Of a stretch of DNA of 64,000 bases, positions 18,036 to 26,656 are shown piece after piece. Numbering within the stretch: position 1 is the first letter of the stretch; each line of letters opens with the position of its first letter. Location: assembly GCF_023017105.1 (NCBI RefSeq), contig NZ_JALKEV010000009.1, forward strand, positions 1 to 64,000. The letters are read 5' to 3'. Origin of the DNA: Halalkalibacter sp. APA_J-10(15). Lineage in GTDB: Bacteria > Bacillota > Bacilli > Bacillales > Bacillaceae_D. The position numbers and the translations under genes were made by a program. The notes beneath the pieces were generated by a model that searched no databases, was not told where the DNA came from, and saw nothing but the letters and a program-made list of their open reading frames with translations.

Positions 18036-18333
18036 GCTTCTATTAACGGGTATACAATACGTAAAAGTTTCCTCAGTGCGTTATATGGCATTCAAATTGA
18101 ACAAACAGAACTAGAAAATATCGGAATTACGGATTAAATCCCATCAACTGATTACGAAAAACAAGCAACAATTGCTGATTTGTTAACGTCACGTCCAGGC
18201 GTATATTTGCAAGTAGGAGAAGAAATTGATCGGAATGAGATGGAGACATCCAAATAGAGAACGTTATGAACCGGGCACATACTTCTATTATAATAATTGG
18301 GATTTTAATGTATTGGTTTCATCGCTCGTTTAA
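18036..18333 (+). pseudogene. Beta-lactamase-fold serine hydrolase remnant
   Basis: One frame reads YTIRKSFLSALYGI (from the SxxK helix, with Thr at the usual Ser), then a TAA stop in GITD*IPSTDYEKQ, then ATIADLLTSRPGVYLQVGEE; a +1 shift near 18240 gives RERYEPGTYFYYNNWDFNVL, which holds the YxN motif (YYN). These are hallmarks of the class C beta-lactamase-like serine hydrolase family. The stop, frameshift, Thr substitution and missing N- and C-terminal parts make it a pseudogene. It follows the XRE-cupin gene. Confidence 0.75.
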
Positions 18334-18396
18334 ACAAGTGAATGATGATACATGTCTTCATTTATTAAAAATGATTGTAGATGCTAAACAAACGAA

Positions 18397-18432
18397 AAAA
18401 GCAAGCTGCATCGGATCAGCTTGCTTTTTTAT
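18397..18432. terminator. Bidirectional terminator
   Basis: A 14-bp perfect stem AAAAAAGCAAGCTG / CAGCTTGCTTTTTT with an 8-nt loop, T-rich on both strands. It ends the sugar isomerase transcript on the minus strand. Confidence 0.9.
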
Positions 18433-18439
18433 AACTTTA

Positions 18440-19408
18440 TTACACCCACCACATATCTGTTGGTTGTTCCCTTAACAATACTTTCTGTAAATTGTCTACG
18501 GCACATTTAAACCCTTCATCAATCGACATAAGTGGATCCTCATGTTCAATGCTTACCACAAAGTCATAGCCATACGTTCGAAGAGCACTCATCATATTGA
18601 TCCACTCTTGGCTACTATGACCTAATCCAACTGAACGGAAATTCCATGCGCGTGTTTGAATTTCGCCATATGGCTGCATATCTGTTAAACCATACATGTT
18701 GACATTATCTTGATCGATAAATGTGTCCTTTGCATGGAAATGATGAATCGCACCTGCTTTACCAAGAATTTTAATGGCTGCTACGGGATCAATTCCTTGC
18801 CACCATAAATGACTTGGGTCAAGGTTCGCACCGATTGCATCGCACGTTGCTTCTCGTAATTTAAGCAATGTATATGGTGTATGTACAAGGAATCCACCGT
18901 GTAACTCCAAGCCAACTTTAATTCCATGATCTTCGGCAAACGCTCCCGCTTCTTTCCAATAAGGAATTAGTTTCTCTTCCCATTGCCATTTTAAAACATC
19001 GCCATATTCGTTTGGCCATGGTGCTACTGGCCAGTTTGGATATTTGGCACCCTCATGATCTCCAGCTGCTCCTGAAAATGTATTGACAACTGGAACATTT
19101 AATAATTTTGCTAGTCGCACTGTTTTCTTAAACGTTTCATGACATTCTTCCGCGAACGCTTTATCTGGTGATATCGGATTTCCATGACAACTAAATGAAC
19201 TAATCGTTAATCCACGTGATTCAACTTTCTCTTTATATTCATTGCGCTTTTCTTCACTTTCAAGAAGTTCGTCTAAAGGACAATGGGCATTGCCTGGATA
19301 GCCACCTGTTCCGATTTCAACGGAGTCCAATCCTGCTTCTTTCACATAATCTAACATTTCCTCAAAGCTTAAGTTTGAAAATAATACAGTAAACACTCCT
19401 AATTTCAT
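18440..19408 (-). CDS. Sugar phosphate isomerase/epimerase (AP endonuclease family 2 TIM barrel)
   Basis: The protein has 322 aa of the IolE/IolH-like xylose isomerase-like TIM barrel family. Metal-binding positions are visible in VGLELHGG (Glu), GANLDPSHLWWQG (Asp, His), HHFHAKD (His) and VSIEHEDP (Glu). Such enzymes act on keto sugars or inosose, but the substrate cannot be named. AAAGGAGAGGTG precedes the ATG. It is monocistronic, has a sigma-A promoter with an overlapping cre site and ends in a strong terminator, pointing to a carbohydrate pathway under glucose repression. Confidence 0.85.
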   Translation of the reverse strand: MKLGVFTVLFSNLSFEEMLDYVKEAGLDSVEIGTGGYPGNAHCPLDELLESEEKRNEYKEKVESRGLTISSFSCHGNPISPDKAFAEECHETFKKTVRLAKLLNVPVVNTFSGAAGDHEGAKYPNWPVAPWPNEYGDVLKWQWEEKLIPYWKEAGAFAEDHGIKVGLELHGGFLVHTPYTLLKLREATCDAIGANLDPSHLWWQGIDPVAAIKILGKAGAIHHFHAKDTFIDQDNVNMYGLTDMQPYGEIQTRAWNFRSVGLGHSSQEWINMMSALRTYGYDFVVSIEHEDPLMSIDEGFKCAVDNLQKVLLREQPTDMWWV

Positions 19409-19481
19409 CTCTTAACACCTCTCCTTTGTTCATTTGATCAACCATATGTGAGAACGATCCCATAATGATGTAACAATTAGC

Positions 19482-19495
19482 TGAAATCGTTTACA
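19482..19495. promoter_or_regulatory. CcpA-binding cre site
   Basis: TGAAATCGTTTACA fits the cre consensus TGWNANCGNTNWCA at every position. It lies just downstream of the -10 box of the isomerase promoter, where CcpA would block transcription start. Confidence 0.75.
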
Positions 19496-19498
19496 CTT

Positions 19499-19527
19499 AC
19501 TATAAAAGGTTATTGGATATAAGTCAA
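19499..19527 (-). promoter_or_regulatory. Sigma-A promoter of the isomerase gene
   Basis: TTGACT and TATAGT on the minus strand are spaced by exactly 17 bp, about 90 bp upstream of the start codon. Confidence 0.75.
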
Positions 19528-19608
19528 TGATTGATCCAGTATTCATCATAATGCTACGGCCTTACCTTTTCATTAATACCTTTAAAAGATAAGGCCTTAG
19601 CCTACTCA

Positions 19609-21633
19609 TTAGTTGCCAAAAGTTCGTTCAAAAATTTCTTTCACTTTCGGAACAACGTAACTACTACCACCACGATCTTCTACTTCCTCAACCATTAAAG
19701 TTACTAATAATTCAGGATTTTCTGAGTCATAAGCTACAAACCAGCCTGTTTCATTTCCATTATCATCCTGAGTCAATTTATATTCTGTCGTACCTGTCTT
19801 ACCTGTCAGTGGAAGGTTAGTCATATTTGCAGCATGAGCTGTCCCCCTTGAGTCTTCTACAACTGTTTGTAAAGATTGATCGATAAGCTGTGCATGCTCT
19901 TCCGTCAGTACTTGCTCTAGCCAATAAGACGTTTCCTCACCATGAATTAAAGAAGGTTTGACAATATTCCCTTCATTCACAAAAGCTGTATACATAAGAG
20001 TTAAATGTAAAGGATTTACGAGCATCTCTCCTTGTCCATATGAAGTATCAGCTAATTGTAAATCACTTGATATATCTTCATTAGCAAAAGTGGAAGTTCT
20101 CATCCCATATGAAAATGGGAGTGTTTCATTAAAACCAAATTTATTCAACCCATCCGTAAAGGCATCTGTACCTAGTTCTAAAATGATTTGAGCAAAATAG
20201 ATGTTATCTGAATACATTAAAGCACTATTCAAGTCGATTGAATGACCAGGATCGGTTACGCGTCTAACAAAATACTCCCCCCATGCTGAATCGTCTGGCT
20301 GCCATTGATGAGATTGAATCGTACGTTCATTATTTGGATCTAATCCTTCATTTAGCGCAATAGCAGCTGTAATAGGTTTAATGGACGAGCCAGGTGCAAA
20401 TGACTGTGTAAATCGATTTGTAAATGGTCGATGTTCATTTTGCTCTAATGATTCATATTCTCCTGGTTGGAAACCAATGACAAATGAATTCGGATCGTAC
20501 ATAGGAGAGCTAACTAATGATAGAACCTCCCCTGTTTTTGGATGTATCGCAACAGCAACACCTGCATCTTCATCTGATAAAGTTTCAACTATTCTTTTTT
20601 GTAAGGTACTATCAATGGTTAAATGGATGTCCTCTCCATCTATCGGATCTTTACGGGTGATTAAGTCCTTTTCTTGACCTTCTTCATTTATAACAGCTAT
20701 CTCAATACCAAATTCCCCTCGTAATTGTTCTTCGAATACAGCTTCAAGGCCCGCTCGCCCAATTAAACTATCTTCTGGATACCCATCATTTAAGCGTTCC
20801 TCTATTTGATCTTCCGGAATAGAGCCTATATAGCCAATTAAATGAGCGGCAGCTTCAGCTAATGGATATTCGCGTGTATCGAACGGTAAATAGCTGATGC
20901 CTGGCACTGTTAAACGTAAATGTTCAACATAATCCTCTTGGTCACTTCTTACACTAATTAATGGAACAAATGTATCTGGTTGAACCCATGATTGATTGAG
21001 TCTTGCTTCGATAAATTCTTCAGATAAACCAAACTCTTCCTCTAAAAAGGCAAAAGTCTCATGTTCAACTCCTTCCATCCGGTCTTGCACTAACCCGATG
21101 TCATAAGCTTGACCATTAATGGCTAGCCCCTCTCCATTTCGATCAAATATTTCGCCTCTTTCAGGCATTTGATATCGAACTTGTAGGTCATCGCCAGCAT
21201 TTAACATTGGAAGGATTAGTGAATGATCCCAATCGACTTCCCATTCATTCGTTTCAGCATTTCGAATGAAAGAGATATGCTCCTCGAGTTGCAACGATCC
21301 GCTTATAATATTTAATGATTGTTTATAAGGTAAATAAACTTCTGTTACGTCATCATCTCGTTCTTCTTGATCTTCCTCTTCCAAAATAGGGCTTTCTACT
21401 GTTAGTTCATTTAATTGTAATTTTTCATACACCTGACTATATGCTTGTGTAAATTCTTCGCTTGAAATTGTCTGTTTCACATTCTCAGTTATCATGTTGT
21501 ACATATTGCTATATTCTTCATTTTCCCAATAGTTCAAATAAGTCTGTAGTGCTTGCTCAGGTGTTGGGTCTGGCTCAGAACAGCCTACAATTAAGAAAAT
21601 AAGAATACCCCCCATACAAAATAAACGTTTCAT
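19609..21633 (-). CDS. pbpC: Penicillin-binding protein 3, MecA-like class B transpeptidase lipoprotein
   Basis: The protein has 674 aa. A lipobox (FLIVGC, Cys18) anchors it to the membrane. Residues about 22-145 are the NTF2-like MecA N-terminal domain, about 155-320 the PBP dimer domain (YQMPERGEIFDRNG), and 335-670 the transpeptidase with Ser416-Lys419 in APGSSIKP, SDN at 475-477, and KTGT near 612. It cross-links peptidoglycan. This is the B. subtilis PbpC (PBP3) architecture, shared with PBP2a, so low beta-lactam affinity is possible. It is monocistronic, with a long hairpin at 19557-19598 downstream. Confidence 0.93.
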   Translation of the reverse strand: MKRLFCMGGILIFLIVGCSEPDPTPEQALQTYLNYWENEEYSNMYNMITENVKQTISSEEFTQAYSQVYEKLQLNELTVESPILEEEDQEERDDDVTEVYLPYKQSLNIISGSLQLEEHISFIRNAETNEWEVDWDHSLILPMLNAGDDLQVRYQMPERGEIFDRNGEGLAINGQAYDIGLVQDRMEGVEHETFAFLEEEFGLSEEFIEARLNQSWVQPDTFVPLISVRSDQEDYVEHLRLTVPGISYLPFDTREYPLAEAAAHLIGYIGSIPEDQIEERLNDGYPEDSLIGRAGLEAVFEEQLRGEFGIEIAVINEEGQEKDLITRKDPIDGEDIHLTIDSTLQKRIVETLSDEDAGVAVAIHPKTGEVLSLVSSPMYDPNSFVIGFQPGEYESLEQNEHRPFTNRFTQSFAPGSSIKPITAAIALNEGLDPNNERTIQSHQWQPDDSAWGEYFVRRVTDPGHSIDLNSALMYSDNIYFAQIILELGTDAFTDGLNKFGFNETLPFSYGMRTSTFANEDISSDLQLADTSYGQGEMLVNPLHLTLMYTAFVNEGNIVKPSLIHGEETSYWLEQVLTEEHAQLIDQSLQTVVEDSRGTAHAANMTNLPLTGKTGTTEYKLTQDDNGNETGWFVAYDSENPELLVTLMVEEVEDRGGSSYVVPKVKEIFERTFGN

Positions 21634-21712
21634 TGTAAACTCCTCTCTTTTTCTATCTATACATAAAAATATTTTACTTAATTTATGTCCTTTTGGCTAT
21701 GTTCTTGCAACA

Positions 21713-21754
21713 AAAAAACATCCTAAGAAGAATTCCATCTTCTTAGGATGTTTT
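21713..21754 (-). terminator. Terminator of the cold shock gene
   Basis: ACATCCTAAGAAGA / TCTTCTTAGGATGT form a long stem followed on the minus strand by seven T residues. Confidence 0.85.
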
Positions 21755-21810
21755 CATCAACACACATAAGATAGTGTGAGATTTATAAATTGAATAAGCG
21801 TTAACGCAAA

Positions 21811-22011
21811 TTAGCGCTTAACAACGTTAGCTGCTTGAGGACCACGGTCACCTTCAACGATTTCAAATTCTACTGCTTGACCTTCGTCAAGAGATTTGAA
21901 ACCTTCACCTGTGATAGCGCTGAAATGTACAAATACGTCATTTCCACCTTCAACTTCAATAAAACCGAATCCTTTTTCTGCGTTGAACCACTTAACTGTA
22001 CCAGTTTGCAT
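21811..22011 (-). CDS. cspB: Cold shock protein (CspB/CspD type)
   Basis: The protein has 66 aa, a single OB-fold cold shock domain with RNP1 KGFGFIEV (about 13-20) and RNP2 VFVHF (about 26-30). It binds single-stranded RNA and DNA and acts as an RNA chaperone. The choice between CspB and CspD cannot be made safely by eye. GGAGAAATTAAAGC precedes the ATG. A promoter at 22231-22259 implies a leader of about 210 nt, as is usual for cold shock genes whose translation depends on leader folding. Confidence 0.95.
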   Translation of the reverse strand: MQTGTVKWFNAEKGFGFIEVEGGNDVFVHFSAITGEGFKSLDEGQAVEFEIVEGDRGPQAANVVKR

Positions 22012-22230
22012 GCTTTAATTTCTCCAATCGTAAATAAATTTTCTTAATATGCGCTAATCTGTATTTGCACGAGCAAATAGAAAAAAATTCACATATTATA
22101 AGGAATATCAACAACAAAATGAGTAAATATCCCTTATAAGATGTGAATACTGAACTCTTCATTAATTGCAATTGATGGTACATTTAAATTATTTATAGAA
22201 CATTTATTAATGTATTCTTTCATTATCATT
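22012..22230 (-). promoter_or_regulatory. Long 5' leader of the cold shock gene
   Basis: About 210 nt of AT-rich transcribed but untranslated sequence lies between the predicted start site and the csp ATG. No protein is supported in it. Such leaders usually fold in a temperature-dependent way. Confidence 0.5.
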
Positions 22231-22259
22231 ACTATACACGACTCGATTAAGTAATGCAA
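22231..22259 (-). promoter_or_regulatory. Sigma-A promoter of the cold shock gene
   Basis: TTGCAT and TATAGT on the minus strand, spaced by 17 bp. Confidence 0.6.
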
Positions 22260-22367
22260 GTTATTTCAAGAAAAATTTTCACTTTTTTAAAAAGTAACAG
22301 TCTCTTACACATAAATTATCTTGTTTTATTCATACTAATAAAAAAGTGATATATGGAGTGATTGACA

Positions 22368-22937
22368 TTGCAAAGATTCTTTCTAGTCCTCATTGTACTT
22401 CTTTTGATAATATCAGGGTGTGCTATTTCTGATAGTGAGGAAGACATAGTTAATGATTTGACCATTCAACAATCAGATGAGAATACGAAAGAAGACCAAC
22501 CCAATAATATGGAACAAAACACGTTTCTAAATCCAAATGTGAGAACGATGGATTTACAGGGATATGCAGACTATACAGGTACATATATTTATTCAGTATA
22601 TCAGTATTTAGAAACTGTCGATGAACTCTTCAATGATGAGCGTGTTATAAATGATTCAATTGTCAATGACGCAACTGAATCGTTGAAAAGATTATTAGAA
22701 GAACATGAACATTATCGTCAGATAGAAGAACCTCAGCCATTTAATGGGCTTTCAGATGTACATAGTGTAGCCATTTATGAAATTGAGTTGTTACTTGAAG
22801 AACTTAACAAAATGAAGAAAGGTCAATCAAACAATTCATTAGAGCATGCACGGCGTCATTACGAAAATGCGATCCTATCTCATAATTTAATGGAGCGAGA
22901 ATTTATGTCATTATCAGAGGAATACGGTTTATATTAA
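22368..22937 (+). CDS. Putative lipoprotein of unknown function
   Basis: The product has 189 aa starting at TTG 22368 (GGAG 9 nt upstream; a TTG at 22362 is too close to the ribosome binding site). The signal MQRFFLVLIVLLLIISGC ends in a lipobox, followed by an acidic linker (DSEEDIVNDL) and a helical domain with YADYTGTYIYSVYQYLET and a final ARRHYENAILSHNLMEREFM. It should be anchored outside the membrane. I do not recognise the family. It converges with the YhcN/YlaJ gene, and a hairpin at 22946-22983 separates them. Confidence 0.7.
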   Translation: MQRFFLVLIVLLLIISGCAISDSEEDIVNDLTIQQSDENTKEDQPNNMEQNTFLNPNVRTMDLQGYADYTGTYIYSVYQYLETVDELFNDERVINDSIVNDATESLKRLLEEHEHYRQIEEPQPFNGLSDVHSVAIYEIELLLEELNKMKKGQSNNSLEHARRHYENAILSHNLMEREFMSLSEEYGLY

Positions 22938-22990
22938 GGTTAATATGAGATCACAGGCAAAAGGAATACATGTTGCTGTGATCTCTTGTA

Positions 22991-23701
22991 TTATCGATGA
23001 TGATGCGTAGCATCGTCGATTAAATCAACGATTTCTGCAAGGGCAGCTCCAAATGTGTCAAACGGTTCAGCGAGCGATACATTGTGTTCCAATGCTTTTA
23101 TTCGATTAATTATTTTTCTATTTGTTGTTACATGAATTTCCTCTTCTTTAAATGAATCAAGTTCTTTTCTAACTTGATTGACTAAATGATTTCGATCAGT
23201 TTCATCAGACTCTACTCCGACGACAAAAGTATTTTCATTTGAAATGACATGAGCATCTCTAACAATTTGAAGTTTTTCCACTATTTTTTCGATCTCATTC
23301 TCTTTTAATGATTGTGATTGGATAACAATATTAGATTGATCCGTTTTTAGTCTTTTCTTTGAATCGGAGCGTCTATGAGCATATTTATCTCTTATTGTTC
23401 CTGGGCGGTTCGTGTAAATCCTTGCACCTTGGTGATTGATCCCTTCATGTTTCATCCCTAAATTTTTCCTTGTCGCTGAATGTGTATGGTTAAGAATGTC
23501 ATCGATTCTTTGACCGGTGCCCATAGGAGATTGATCGGGAACCATTAAATCAGTAAGTGGTCCTTCATGATTCCGATAAAATGAAATCGTTGAATTTTTC
23601 TCTGTTTTATTTGCATTTACACCTAAAGGAGATTGTTGTGGAACGGTACAAGCTGAAAGCATTATAACGATAAATAATACAGCCAATCCGTTACGTGACA
23701 T
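22991..23701 (-). CDS. YhcN/YlaJ family sporulation lipoprotein
   Basis: The protein has 236 aa. The N-terminal lipoprotein signal ends in MLSACTVPQQSP. The C-terminal domain (about 125-215) is of the YhcN/YlaJ type: ENEIEKIVEKLQIVRDAHVI, then VVGVESDETDRNHLVNQVRKELDS, a compact alpha/beta fold related to BON-like domains. Family members are forespore-expressed lipoproteins of the inner spore membrane with roles in spore outgrowth or germination. AAAGGAGGAGG precedes the ATG. Confidence 0.85.
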   Translation of the reverse strand: MSRNGLAVLFIVIMLSACTVPQQSPLGVNANKTEKNSTISFYRNHEGPLTDLMVPDQSPMGTGQRIDDILNHTHSATRKNLGMKHEGINHQGARIYTNRPGTIRDKYAHRRSDSKKRLKTDQSNIVIQSQSLKENEIEKIVEKLQIVRDAHVISNENTFVVGVESDETDRNHLVNQVRKELDSFKEEEIHVTTNRKIINRIKALEHNVSLAEPFDTFGAALAEIVDLIDDATHHHR

Positions 23702-23947
23702 CTATACCTCCTCCTTTCTTTTATATAGTGTGCATCAATTTCCTTATTAAAACCAACATAACTCCTGAAAAATCAACCAATTAATTGATAAAAAATGTCG
23801 ATTTTTTTCTTATCATTCATCTTTCTGACTTATTTCGTAGAATCACTTTTTTTTATTAAGGATTCGCTTATAATTAGTCGTATGAAGAAAAAAGGTGCTT
23901 CTATTTAGAAAACCCTATTTCTTATTAAGACATTTGGAGTGGGAATT

Positions 23948-24094
23948 ATGATTATTGGTAAGATTGAGGATAAACGTATGGAAATGCTGAAATTTGCTAA
24001 ATCTCATGGACTAACTTCGAAAATAACGATTCAATGTAGCCAGGAATTGGATAAGTTATTGAATAAAGTACAAAAGAAACCTCATATTAAGTAA
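23948..24094 (+). CDS. Spo0E-like sporulation regulatory protein
   Basis: The product has 48 aa: MIIGKIEDKRMEMLKFAKSH, then GLTSKITIQCSQELDKLLNK, then VQKKPHIK. The SQELDKLLNK segment is the Spo0E aspartyl phosphatase signature, and a basic/hydrophobic helix precedes it. Family members form helical hairpins that dephosphorylate Spo0A~P and so delay sporulation. GGAG lies 8 nt before the ATG. The gene stands alone between the divergent YhcN/YlaJ gene and the dapA leader. Confidence 0.88.
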   Translation: MIIGKIEDKRMEMLKFAKSHGLTSKITIQCSQELDKLLNKVQKKPHIK

Positions 24095-24201
24095 AATGCG
24101 TTATACATTTTAAAAAAATTTATGCAAAACCATTGCAAACATTGAGTACATTTGTTAAGGTAGACACAAATTAATACTTAATCTTACTTCAAATGCTTGA
24201 A

Positions 24202-24377
24202 GTGAGGGTAGAGGTGCAAAGATCATCAGTAAACATGTTGAGGAGAATGAGCTCCAAGGACCCATGTTAAAAGGGATATTTGCCGAAGCTATTGGAAGCT
24301 CATAATCCAATCGCTGGGACTGTTTTGAATAAGAGCAGGACTGTCATATAGCATGGCTATATGGAGGGCTATCTCAC
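24202..24377 (+). promoter_or_regulatory. Lysine riboswitch (L-box) aptamer
   Basis: The conserved L-box segments are present in order: GTGAGGGTAGAGGTGCAAAG, ATCATCAGTA, GGGATATTTGCCGAAGC, GCTGGGACTG, CTGTCAT and GGAGGGCTATCTCAC, the last pairing with GTGAGGGTAG as helix P1. Lysine binding favours the downstream terminator and shuts off dapA. A possible promoter (TTGCAA, 17 bp, TAAGGT) lies at about 24138-24167. Confidence 0.95.
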
Positions 24378-24411
24378 ACATTGAATTGGTTTTGCTATTC
24401 TTTGCTAACCA

Positions 24412-24446
24412 TCAACAATGAGATGTAACCTCATTGTTGTTTTTTT
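24412..24446 (+). terminator. Riboswitch-controlled terminator
   Basis: CAACAATGAG / CTCATTGTTG with a 7-nt loop followed by a run of T residues, 65 bp before dapA. This is the expression platform of the lysine riboswitch. Confidence 0.9.
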
Positions 24447-24510
24447 GTGCTTCCATTAGTAGCCCAAAACGAAATAGGACAAACTAAAATAAAGAACGAG
24501 GGTGAATCGG

Positions 24511-25398
24511 ATGAATTTCGGTCGAGTAATTACAGCAATGGTAACACCATTTAATCAAGACGGACAAGTAAATGTCGAGGCAATAAGAGAGCTTGTTCAT
24601 CACTTATTAGCAAATGGTTCAGATGCACTTGTCGTTGGAGGAACAACAGGTGAATCCCCGACGTTATCAAAAGAAGAAAAAATCCTTTTATACAAAACAG
24701 TTGTTGAAGAAGTTAATGGAAAAGCACCTGTTATTGCAGGCACTGGTTCGAACAATACGTATGAATCCATCGAATTAACGAAACAAGCTGAACAAATTGG
24801 TGTGGACGCCGTTATGTTAGTCGTACCGTACTATAATAAACCTTCACAAGAAGGTATGTATGCTCATTTCAAAGCAATTGCCGAAGCTACATCATTACCT
24901 GTTATGCTATATAATATTCCAGGTCGAAGTGCTGTTAATATGAATGTTGATACGACATTACGTCTAGCACAAATTCCTAACATTGTTGCAACGAAGGAAG
25001 CAAGTGCTGATTTAGAAGCCATGTCTGAAATTATTGAGAATGCGCCAGAAGGTTTCTCATTATATAGCGGAGATGATAGCTTAACATTACCAATTCTTTC
25101 AATTGGCGGAATGGGTATCGTGTCTGTAGCTTCTCATATTGTCGGAAATGAAATGCAACAGATGGTACGTAATTTCCAAGCAGGACAAGTAACTGCTGCT
25201 GCAATGCAACATCGCCAGTTACTACCAGTTATGAAAAAGCTATTTATGGCTCCTAACCCTACTCCTGTAAAAGCTGCATTAGAAATGAAAGGAATTCAAG
25301 CAGGATCCGTTCGTTTGCCATTAATTCCTCTGACAAATGAACAATATAAAGAGCTTCAATCAGTGATCCATCCTAATATGAACTTCTTTGTTAGCTAA
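24511..25398 (+). CDS. dapA: 4-hydroxy-tetrahydrodipicolinate synthase
   Basis: The protein has 295 aa, a TIM-barrel lyase that condenses pyruvate with aspartate semialdehyde, the first committed step to diaminopimelate and lysine. Visible are GGTTGESPTL (about 42-51), the YNIPGRSAVN loop with catalytic Tyr (about 134-143), the Schiff-base Lys in VATKEASADL (about 160-169) and YSGDDSLTLPILSIGG. The ATG at 24511 (GAGGGTG 6 nt upstream) fits the family start better than GTG 24502. It is separated from other lysine genes and controlled by its own lysine riboswitch. Confidence 0.95.
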   Translation: MNFGRVITAMVTPFNQDGQVNVEAIRELVHHLLANGSDALVVGGTTGESPTLSKEEKILLYKTVVEEVNGKAPVIAGTGSNNTYESIELTKQAEQIGVDAVMLVVPYYNKPSQEGMYAHFKAIAEATSLPVMLYNIPGRSAVNMNVDTTLRLAQIPNIVATKEASADLEAMSEIIENAPEGFSLYSGDDSLTLPILSIGGMGIVSVASHIVGNEMQQMVRNFQAGQVTAAAMQHRQLLPVMKKLFMAPNPTPVKAALEMKGIQAGSVRLPLIPLTNEQYKELQSVIHPNMNFFVS

Positions 25399-25415
25399 AT
25401 AATAATGGTAATACA

Positions 25416-25453
25416 AAAACAGCCTTCAATAGCGCACAATTGAAGGCTGTTTT
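25416..25453 (+). terminator. Terminator of dapA
   Basis: AAAACAGCCTTCAAT / ATTGAAGGCTGTTTT is a perfect 15-bp stem, usable in both directions. Confidence 0.88.
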
Positions 25454-25522
25454 CAATTTGTATAGAAGCATTGCTCGCTTAATACGAGAAATCCATTCAA
25501 AATTACGCACATTGCCCTTGTT

Positions 25523-26449
25523 TTATGAGGCTCTCTTCTTATACTCTGCTCGCTCTTTTGAAAACCACATATGTTCCATGTAACCAGTACCGAAAAGGAC
25601 ACCAATCACTATAAATATAAACCCTACCCCTTGGTACCAAAAAATTTGCTCACCTAAAAAGATAGCAGAACTAATTAAACCAAAAAAAGGAACAAAATTA
25701 TTAAAAATAGCTGTTTGTCCAGCACCAATTTGTTCAATAGCAGCATTGAATAAAAAGTGGCCAATGGCAGTAGCAACGATAGCTGATATAGCAAAAACAC
25801 CATAAACCCACATTGGTGCACCACTCATTTGTTGTATCCCATTAGGTTCAATTATGAAGCTAATTATAAATAACCCAAAAGATCCGATGACGAGCATATA
25901 TCCAGTCATTTGTTTAGAATCTAATGTCTTGGTGGCCAGTTTAATATACACAAAGCTGATCGCTTGAAGCAGCATGGCAATAAATATATACATCTCACCT
26001 TTGTCAATTAATAACGTACCACTCCCACTTTGAATGAAGAAAACGCCAAAAAAGGCAATGCCTATACCAAAAAGCCTCCATCTTGTAAGTCGATCATGTA
26101 AAAACCAAACAGCAAGAATGGACGTTGTAACGGGAAGTAAAGCCAATATTAATACAGCATTAGAGGCTCCTGTATGAACTAATCCTTCAGCTAGAAAAAA
26201 GTGATGTCCGACAACACCAAACAATGCCCCAAGTAATGTATATTTCCACTCGAAAGCCGTTAAATTACGTATATTACGTGCTAGGAATATGATGGCCATT
26301 ACAACAATACCAGCTAACATAATTCGTAATGATGTCATTGAAATCGACGGGAAGTGTTCAACTAGTATTTTTAGCATAACGGCATTCACTCCCCAAATCA
26401 TCATCACAAACAAGATCACACCGTATGTCATTAGTAATGAATGTTTCAT
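25523..26449 (-). CDS. EamA-family (DMT superfamily) transporter
   Basis: The protein has 308 aa with ten predicted membrane helices in two EamA repeats; the first begins near VMMIWGVNAVMLKIL, the second near GEMYIFIAMLLQAISFVYIK. Family members move metabolites, often amino acids or their derivatives. It lies downstream of the ectoine-hydrolase-like gene on the same strand, but 207 bp away with a hairpin (26607-26636) between, so membership in that operon is uncertain. AGAAGGGG precedes the ATG. Confidence 0.88.
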   Translation of the reverse strand: MKHSLLMTYGVILFVMMIWGVNAVMLKILVEHFPSISMTSLRIMLAGIVVMAIIFLARNIRNLTAFEWKYTLLGALFGVVGHHFFLAEGLVHTGASNAVLILALLPVTTSILAVWFLHDRLTRWRLFGIGIAFFGVFFIQSGSGTLLIDKGEMYIFIAMLLQAISFVYIKLATKTLDSKQMTGYMLVIGSFGLFIISFIIEPNGIQQMSGAPMWVYGVFAISAIVATAIGHFLFNAAIEQIGAGQTAIFNNFVPFFGLISSAIFLGEQIFWYQGVGFIFIVIGVLFGTGYMEHMWFSKERAEYKKRAS

Positions 26450-26656
26450 TTAACCCCTTCTCTCCACTAACCATTATCTATAGTTTTACTCTATCGTCGT
26501 ATGTATCTTATCATGTTCACCGTGTATCGTACATCACAATGGACGTTCATATTTAACAACTATTTATCATAAATAGTCATTATTTGATTAAGTCGAACAT
26601 TGAAGAAAGACATCTAAAAAGGCCTCTTTCTAGATGTCAATGTATACATAGTGTCA

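Noticed and set aside
18266-18475. A 69-codon plus-strand frame
   Set aside because: It crosses the serine hydrolase remnant in the wrong frame, a strong terminator and the end of the isomerase gene.
26607-26640. Hairpin after the ectoine-hydrolase-like gene as a clear terminator
   Set aside because: GACATCTA/TAGATGTC can pair, but the stem is imperfect and the T run weak; whether the EamA gene is in the same transcript stays open.
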